From Nocardioides cremeus (GTDB lineage Bacteria > Actinomycetota > Actinomycetes > Propionibacteriales > Nocardioidaceae): a stretch of DNA of 64,000 bases. Below the pieces are notes generated by a model. That model searched no databases. It worked only from the letters and a program-made list of their open reading frames with translations, and was not told where the DNA came from. The position numbers and the translations under genes are program-made. The stretch lies in assembly GCF_030518195.1 (NCBI RefSeq), contig NZ_JAULSC010000021.1:1-64000 (forward strand), in the 5' to 3' direction. Numbering within the stretch: position 1 is the stretch's first letter; every line of letters begins with the position of its first letter. Shown here piece by piece: positions 58,053 to 64,000 of the stretch.

Positions 58053-58111
58053 GGGTCCATCATCGCTGGGCGCCGGGCGCGACGCGGAATCCGCGTCACG
58101 CCCGGCACCCG

Positions 58112-59248
58112 TCACCGCGCGAGGGTGAGGTCCTCACCCTCCACCGGCAGTCGGCGGCAGCTGGGCCTGCCCCCCACGTCGCACGCCTGGACCACCGAGC
58201 CGTCGGCGAGGTCCGAGACGACCACCACCGTCGTCTCGCCGGACCAGGCCACGTCGACGGGCCGCCCCTCGACGGGTAGCTCGACGACCGCGCCGGAGGG
58301 CGTCCACAGCAGGGCCCGCGCCGCACCTCCGGGACGCAGGACGAGCGAGGCGACCCGGTCGCCGTAGGGCGAGAGGTAGCCGCTGCCGGGCACCTCGCCC
58401 ACCAGCTCGGCGGCACCCGAGGAGACGTCGTACACCCTCGTCACGGCGTCGCGGTCGACGACGGCCACCCGTTCGCGGCTCGCTGTCGACGCCTGTCCGT
58501 AGCCGTCGGCGGCGGTCCGCACGGCCACCTGCCCGCCATCTCGGTGCAGCACCAGGTCGCCGTCCTGGGAGACCAGGGCCGCCCCGCTGCCCTGGGCGAC
58601 GTCGGAGAGGTGGCTGTCGTCGGGGAGGTCCACGGGCGAGGTGGTCGTGCCGGCCAGCAGGTCACGCACCACCAACCGCCCGTCGCCGTCGATCCAGCCC
58701 AGGAAGCGACCGTCGCCCGAGAGCCGGGCACTCGTGACGGCCTGCGGCGTCGACGAGTCGACCTCCTCGAAGGTCCACGGGCTCCCGGGCCCCTCGTCGC
58801 CGTGGACGGCGTCGAACCGGCGTACGTCGCCGACCCGGTCGAGCACGTAGACGAACTCCTCGGTCGAGCCGAGAACCGCCTCGACGTCGAGGCCCAGCTC
58901 GTGGTCGACACCCTGGGGATTCAGCACGTGCAGCCGGCCGTCGCGCAGGTAGGGCAACGGCGCCGCGACGCCGGCCGCCTGCGAGCTCGCCGCCTCCGCG
59001 GGCGCCGGGCTCGCCTGCTCGGTCGTGGTGCCACCGCCACCGTCCCCTCCCCCGGCGAAGGGCACCCCGACGACGGAGACGAGCAGCACGGCGGCCGCCG
59101 CCGCACCCAGCCCACCCACCGCACGCACCGCGCGCACGGCGCGCCGCTCGCGAGCGACCCGCCGCTGGAGGGCGGTGCGGTCGAGGAGCGGGACGCTCGT
59201 GCTGTCGGCGACGGCGTGCAGCGCGTCACGGATCTCGGTGGTGCTCAT
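58112..59248 (-). CDS. Single-pass membrane protein with predicted beta-propeller, partner of the ECF sigma factor
   Basis: This 378-residue protein has a cytoplasmic N-terminus of about 45 residues with a basic stretch RRVARERRAVRAVRAV, one membrane helix (about 46-66) and a Thr/Ala/Pro linker. About 270 extracytoplasmic residues follow with repeated strand-turn units (SARLSGDGRFLGWIDGDGRL, LVSQDGDLVLHRDGGQVAV), suggesting a WD40/TolB-like propeller. Its start overlaps the sigma gene stop by 4 nt (ATGA). Position and topology suggest a signal-sensing anti-sigma role, but no zinc-binding ZAS motif is present. Confidence 0.7.
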   Translation of the reverse strand: MSTTEIRDALHAVADSTSVPLLDRTALQRRVARERRAVRAVRAVGGLGAAAAAVLLVSVVGVPFAGGGDGGGGTTTEQASPAPAEAASSQAAGVAAPLPYLRDGRLHVLNPQGVDHELGLDVEAVLGSTEEFVYVLDRVGDVRRFDAVHGDEGPGSPWTFEEVDSSTPQAVTSARLSGDGRFLGWIDGDGRLVVRDLLAGTTTSPVDLPDDSHLSDVAQGSGAALVSQDGDLVLHRDGGQVAVRTAADGYGQASTASRERVAVVDRDAVTRVYDVSSGAAELVGEVPGSGYLSPYGDRVASLVLRPGGAARALLWTPSGAVVELPVEGRPVDVAWSGETTVVVVSDLADGSVVQACDVGGRPSCRRLPVEGEDLTLAR

Positions 59249-59745
59249 GCGTGGTCCTCCGCAAGCTCGAGTGCCGGCAGCGCCGCGCGCAGGCGGTCGA
59301 CGGCGTGGTGGGTCTGGCTCTTCACGGTGCCCTCGGAGCAGCCGAGGGCGGCGGCGGTCTCGCTGACGCTCAGGTCCTCGAAGTAGCGCAGGACGAGCAC
59401 GGCCCGCATGCGGGGCGGCAGCCGGCGCACCTCGGTCCACAGCGCCACGTGGTCGGCGCGGGCACCGAGGTGGTCGTGACCGGGGTCGGGCAGGTGCTCG
59501 GTGGCCACCTCCCGCCGGCGTCGACGCCAGTGCCGCTGGGCCAGGTTGAGCATGGTGCGCCGCACGTAGGCGTCCGCCGCCCCCTTGTCACGGATGGCAC
59601 CCCACCGCACGCAGGTCGTGGCCAGCGCGCTCTGCAGCAGGTCCTCCGCCTCGTGGCTGGTGCCGCAGAGCAGGTAGGCGGTGCGGTAGAGCGGCGCCCA
59701 GCGCGCAGCCACGAACTCCTCGAACCCGAGATCGGGATCTGTCAT
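59245..59745 (-). CDS. SigE-family ECF RNA polymerase sigma factor
   Basis: This 166-residue ECF sigma factor has region 2 at about 8-75 (FEEFVAARWAPLYRTAYLLC, AEDLLQSALATTCVRW, AYVRRTMLN). Region 4 lies at about 100-155 (LPPRMRAVLVLRYFEDLSVS, AAALGCSEGTVKSQTHHAVD). It directs transcription of a small regulon, probably including its own operon. ATG 59745 has AGGACG upstream; the frame is open 90 nt further but unconserved. It lies between the tuf terminator and trmB, an unusual place for an ECF factor. Confidence 0.88.
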   Translation of the reverse strand: MTDPDLGFEEFVAARWAPLYRTAYLLCGTSHEAEDLLQSALATTCVRWGAIRDKGAADAYVRRTMLNLAQRHWRRRRREVATEHLPDPGHDHLGARADHVALWTEVRRLPPRMRAVLVLRYFEDLSVSETAAALGCSEGTVKSQTHHAVDRLRAALPALELAEDHA

Positions 59746-59874
59746 GTGTCGTCCTAGTGAAGAGACAGTGTCGATGGGAAGGAGTCGCCACGACGCCTCG
59801 GGGTTGGCTGCGTCGCCCGAGATTCTCGCCGGCACGGCGCACGGCTCGGGCGCGCCGGGGTCCGGACATGCAGA

Positions 59875-59904
59875 ACGGCCCCGGACCGAGAGGTCCGGGG
59901 CCGT
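59875..59904 (-). terminator. Terminator after tuf
   Basis: A perfect 13-bp stem (ACGGCCCCGGACC and its complement) with loop GAGA lies 47 nt downstream of the tuf stop in transcription order. No T-run follows. It separates the str operon from the ECF sigma gene. Confidence 0.85.
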
Positions 59905-59951
59905 CCTGGTGGTGCTGGTGCTGCTGGGTGCCGGTCAGCGACCGGCGGGGA

Positions 59952-61145
<1,194 letters not shown>

Positions 61146-61217
61146 TGGGGGCTCCTCCTGGTGTGGGTTGGTACTTGACTCGTACTTGCTGGGATGGTGC
61201 CGAGGAACTCGGAGAGA

Positions 61218-63329
61218 CTACTCGCCGCGAACCTTCTTGATGATCTCGTCGGCGATGTTCGAAGGAACCTCGGCGTACGAGTCGAACTCCATCGAGTACG
61301 ACGCCTGACCGGAGGTCTTGGACCTCAGGTCTCCGACGTACCCGAACATCTCGGACAGCGGGACGAGCGCGTCGATGACCATGTCACCGTGACGCTCCTC
61401 CTGGGCCTGGATCTGGCCGCGACGGCTGTTGATGTCGCCGATGACCGTACCGAGGAAGCTCTCGGGGGTGGTCACCTCGACGGCGAACATCGGCTCGAGG
61501 AGAACCGGCTTCGCCATGCGGACGGCCTCCTTGAAGGCCTGGTTGCCGGCGATCTTGAAGGCCAGCTCCGAGGAGTCGACGTCGTGGTAGGCGCCGTCCT
61601 CGAGAGACATCTTGACGTCGACCATCGGGAAGCCGGCGAGCACGCCGAACTCCATGCCCTCCTGGGCACCCTGGTCCACCGAGGGGATGTACTCCTTGGG
61701 GACGCGGCCACCGGTGACGTTGTTGACGAACTGGTAGCCCGCGCCGGCGCCGGTCTCCTCGTCGATGCTGGGACCGACGGAGATGACGACCTTCGCGAAC
61801 TGGCCCGAACCACCGGTCTGCTTCTTGTGGGTGTAGCTGTGGTTCTTGACCTCCTTGCGGATGGTCTCGCGGTAGGCCACCTGCGGCTTGCCGACGGTGG
61901 CCTCGACGCGGAACTCGCGCTTCATCCGGTCGACCAGGATCTCCAGGTGGAGCTCGCCCATGCCGGCGATGATGGTCTGGCCGGTCTCCTCGTCGGACTT
62001 GACCGTGAAGGTCGGGTCCTCGTCGGAGAGACGCTGGATGGCGGTGGAGAGCTTCTCCTGGTCGGACTTGGTCTTGGGCTCGATGGCCACCTCGATCACC
62101 GGGGCCGGGAAGGTCATCGACTCGAGGACCACCTGGTTCTGCGGGTCGCAGAGGGTGTGCCCGGTCTTGGTGTCCTTCAGGCCCATGACGGCCACGATCT
62201 GGCCGGCGCCGACCGACGCGATCTCCTCACGCTTGTTGGCGTGCATCTGGTAGACCTTGCCGATCCGCTCCTTGCGGCCGTTGACCGAGTTGGTCACGGT
62301 CGCGCCGGCCTCGAGCTTGCCGGAGTAGACGCGCACGTAGGTCAGCTTGCCCAGGTGCGGGTCGGCGGCGATCTTGTAGGCCAGGCCGGAGAAGGGCTCG
62401 TCGTCGCTGGGCTTGCGCACGACCGGCTTGTCCTCGTCGTTGACGGCGTGGCCGGTGATGCCCTCGACGTCGATCGGGGAGGGCAGGTACTTCACGACGG
62501 CGTCGAGCAGGGGCTGGACGCCCTTGTTCTTGAACGCGGTGCCGCACAGGACCGGGTTGACCTTGTCGGCCAGGGTCGCGCGACGGATCGCGGCCTCGAG
62601 CTCCTCGACGGTGAAGTCCTCGCCGTCGAGGTACTTGACCATGATCTCGTCGTCGGCCTCGGAGAGGGTCTCGAGGAACTTCTCGCGGTACTCGGCGGCC
62701 TGCTCGGCCAGCTCCGCGGGGATCTCCTCGATCTCGTAGTCCTCACCCATCGTCGTCTCGCCGCGCCAGGTCAGGGCACGCATGCCGACCAGGTCGACGA
62801 CACCGAGGAAGTCGGACTCCGCACCGATGGGCAGCTGGAGCACGAGCGGGGTGGAGTTGAGGCGCTCGACCATCATGTCGACGCAGCGGAAGAAGTCCGC
62901 ACCGGTGCGGTCGAGCTTGTTGACGAAGCACATCCGGGGCACGGAGTACTTGTTGGCCTGGCGCCAGACCGTCATCGTCTGGGGCTCGACACCGGCGACA
63001 CCGTCGAAGACGGCCACGGCACCGTCGAGCACGCGCAGCGAGCGCTCGACCTCGGCCGTGAAGTCCACGTGGCCGGGGGTGTCGATGATGTTGATCTGGT
63101 GGTCCTTCCACCAGCAGGTGGTCGCAGCAGAGGTGATCGTGATGCCACGCTCCTGCTCCTGCTCCATCCAGTCCATCGTGGCGCCGCCGTCGTGGACCTC
63201 ACCGATCTTGTAGGTGATGCCGGTGTAGAACAGGATGCGCTCGGTGGTGGTCGTCTTGCCGGCATCGATGTGCGCCATGATGCCGATGTTGCGGACGACT
63301 CGGAGGTCAGTGGTGATGTTGACAGCCAC
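61218..63329 (-). CDS. fusA: Elongation factor G
   Basis: This 703-residue EF-G has the P-loop AHIDAGKTTTTERIL (about 19-33), DTPGHVDFTAEVERSL and NKLDRTGADF in the GTPase domain. Domain IV (GGSGQFAKVVISVGP, GRVPKEYIPSVDQG) and a domain V ending EVPSNIADEIIKKVRGE follow. It drives translocation and ribosome recycling. It lies between rpsG and tuf. A 12-bp hairpin separates it from rpsG. Its length is normal for actinobacteria. Confidence 0.98.
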   Translation of the reverse strand: MAVNITTDLRVVRNIGIMAHIDAGKTTTTERILFYTGITYKIGEVHDGGATMDWMEQEQERGITITSAATTCWWKDHQINIIDTPGHVDFTAEVERSLRVLDGAVAVFDGVAGVEPQTMTVWRQANKYSVPRMCFVNKLDRTGADFFRCVDMMVERLNSTPLVLQLPIGAESDFLGVVDLVGMRALTWRGETTMGEDYEIEEIPAELAEQAAEYREKFLETLSEADDEIMVKYLDGEDFTVEELEAAIRRATLADKVNPVLCGTAFKNKGVQPLLDAVVKYLPSPIDVEGITGHAVNDEDKPVVRKPSDDEPFSGLAYKIAADPHLGKLTYVRVYSGKLEAGATVTNSVNGRKERIGKVYQMHANKREEIASVGAGQIVAVMGLKDTKTGHTLCDPQNQVVLESMTFPAPVIEVAIEPKTKSDQEKLSTAIQRLSDEDPTFTVKSDEETGQTIIAGMGELHLEILVDRMKREFRVEATVGKPQVAYRETIRKEVKNHSYTHKKQTGGSGQFAKVVISVGPSIDEETGAGAGYQFVNNVTGGRVPKEYIPSVDQGAQEGMEFGVLAGFPMVDVKMSLEDGAYHDVDSSELAFKIAGNQAFKEAVRMAKPVLLEPMFAVEVTTPESFLGTVIGDINSRRGQIQAQEERHGDMVIDALVPLSEMFGYVGDLRSKTSGQASYSMEFDSYAEVPSNIADEIIKKVRGE

Positions 63330-63366
63330 GTGTGGTCGCGTTCCTTAAGTCGGAGGGGCGGTGGAG

Positions 63367-63395
63367 GCAGGGCGGCCGGGTCGCGGCCGCCCTGC
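63367..63395 (-). other. Hairpin between rpsG and fusA
   Basis: A perfect 12-bp stem, GCAGGGCGGCCG and CGGCCGCCCTGC, with loop GGTCG begins 5 nt after the rpsG stop in transcription order. fusA starts about 38 nt later on the same strand. It may be an attenuator, a processing site or a 3'-end stabiliser inside the str operon. Confidence 0.7.
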
Positions 63396-63400
63396 GCAGG

Positions 63401-63871
63401 TCACCAGCGGTAGTGGGCGAAGGCCTTGTTGGACTCGGCCATCTTGTGGGTGTCCTCGCGCTTCTTCACAGCGGCACCGAGGCCGTTGGAGGCGTCGAGG
63501 ATCTCGTTCATCAGGCGCTCGGACATCGTCTTCTCACGACGGTCCGCGGCGTAGCCGACGAGCCAGCGCAGCGCGAGCGTGGTACCTCGCGTGCCCTTGA
63601 CCTCGATCGGGACCTGGTAGGTGGCGCCACCGACGCGGCGCGACTTGACCTCGATGGCCGGCTTCACGTTGTCCATGGCGCGCTTGAGCGTCACCACGGG
63701 GTCGGTGCCGGTCTTCTCGCGGCAGCCCTCGAGCGCGCCGTAGACGATGCGCTGAGCGACCTGCTTCTTGCCGTCCTGGAGGACCTTGGAGACGAGCTGG
63801 GTGACCAGCTGCGACCCGTAGACCGGGTCGACGTCGAGCGGCCGCTTCGGTGCGGGACCCTTGCGCGGCAT
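63401..63871 (-). CDS. rpsG: 30S ribosomal protein S7
   Basis: This 156-residue S7 starts MPRKGPAPKRPLDVDPVYGS, with VYGALEGCREKTGTDPVVTL, VKSRRVGGATYQVPIEVKG and the ending REDTHKMAESNKAFAHYRW. It organises the 30S head and exit channel. It begins 1 nt after the rpsL stop. Confidence 0.98.
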   Translation of the reverse strand: MPRKGPAPKRPLDVDPVYGSQLVTQLVSKVLQDGKKQVAQRIVYGALEGCREKTGTDPVVTLKRAMDNVKPAIEVKSRRVGGATYQVPIEVKGTRGTTLALRWLVGYAADRREKTMSERLMNEILDASNGLGAAVKKREDTHKMAESNKAFAHYRW

Positions 63872-63872
63872 G

Positions 63873-64000
63873 TCAGCTCTTCTCCTTCTTCGCGCCGTAA
63901 AGGCTGCGAGCCTGCTTGCGGTTCTTCACGCCCTGCGTGTCGAGCGAGCCGCGGATGATCTTGTAGCGGACACCGGGGAGGTCCTTCACCCGGCCACCGC
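63873..64000 (-). CDS. rpsL: 30S ribosomal protein S12, C-terminal part (cut by window end)
   Basis: The last 41 residues are visible: GGRVKDLPGVRYKIIRGSLD followed by TQGVKNRKQARSLYGAKKEK and a final Ser. They match the conserved S12 C-terminus, including GRVKDLPGVRY, next to the position where changes give streptomycin resistance (wild-type residues as far as seen). The 5' part and start lie beyond the window. The stop is 1 nt from the rpsG start, so the pair is tightly coupled. Confidence 0.96.
   Translation of the reverse strand, partial: GGRVKDLPGVRYKIIRGSLDTQGVKNRKQARSLYGAKKEKS

Noticed and set aside
61146..61217. tRNA gene in the fusA-tuf gap
   Set aside because: The 72-bp gap has no cloverleaf potential or TTCGANNC T-loop; no tRNA was recognised in any gap of the window.

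Overview
The window is chromosomal DNA from a high-GC actinobacterium, most likely Nocardioides or a close relative (Nocardioidaceae, Propionibacteriales). The signs are very high GC with GTG and TTG starts, a mycothiol-dependent-type enzyme, corynebacterial-type glycogen genes, actinobacterial ribosomal-protein gene order and a family of ~145-bp palindromic intergenic repeats. The genus is inference; no marker was searched.

Layout. 1-13.4 kb holds housekeeping and secreted proteins on both strands: a secreted alpha/beta hydrolase, a phosphodiester glycosidase-type protein, Mug DNA glycosylase, divergent glgC/glgA, an inositol monophosphatase, an EthD-like protein, a DUF1800/DUF1501 pair and a permuted papain-like hydrolase. 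13.6-15.9 kb is a two-gene acyl-CoA dehydrogenase pair. 17.5-26.5 kb is a TetR-controlled catabolic island: two short-chain dehydrogenases, an APH-type kinase, four acyl-CoA dehydrogenases and an HSL-type hydrolase, most joined by 1-4 nt overlaps. The kinase plus the acyl-CoA dehydrogenase after it look like the unfused halves of eukaryotic ACAD10/ACAD11, so the island may handle hydroxylated acyl-CoAs. 26.8-33.2 kb is a PucR-type regulator divergent from a complete LIV-type ABC transporter. 33.2-37.8 kb carries a DinB/mycothiol enzyme, an RsmC-like methyltransferase, truA, a PfkB kinase, a GntR regulator and a ketopantoate reductase-like protein.

37.9-64.0 kb is the translation superoperon, all on the minus strand. 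In transcription order it runs rpsL(partial)-rpsG-fusA-tuf, then an ECF sigma factor, a beta-propeller-like membrane protein and trmB, then rpsJ through rplO (S10 and spc operons), then secY-adk-map, then terC and a luciferase-like oxidoreductase, then infA-rpmJ-rpsM-rpsK-rpsD-rpoA-rplQ. terC is preceded by what reads as a yybP-ykoY manganese riboswitch. Hairpins sit between rpsG/fusA, rplO/secY, rpsD/rpoA and rpoA/rplQ, and the last two junctions carry nearly identical triple-hairpin cassettes.

No tRNA, rRNA, CRISPR array, transposase or phage gene was recognised. The points most worth follow-up are the split ACAD10/11-like pair with its TetR operator, the riboswitch inserted in the ribosomal superoperon, and the duplicated hairpin cassettes around rpoA.
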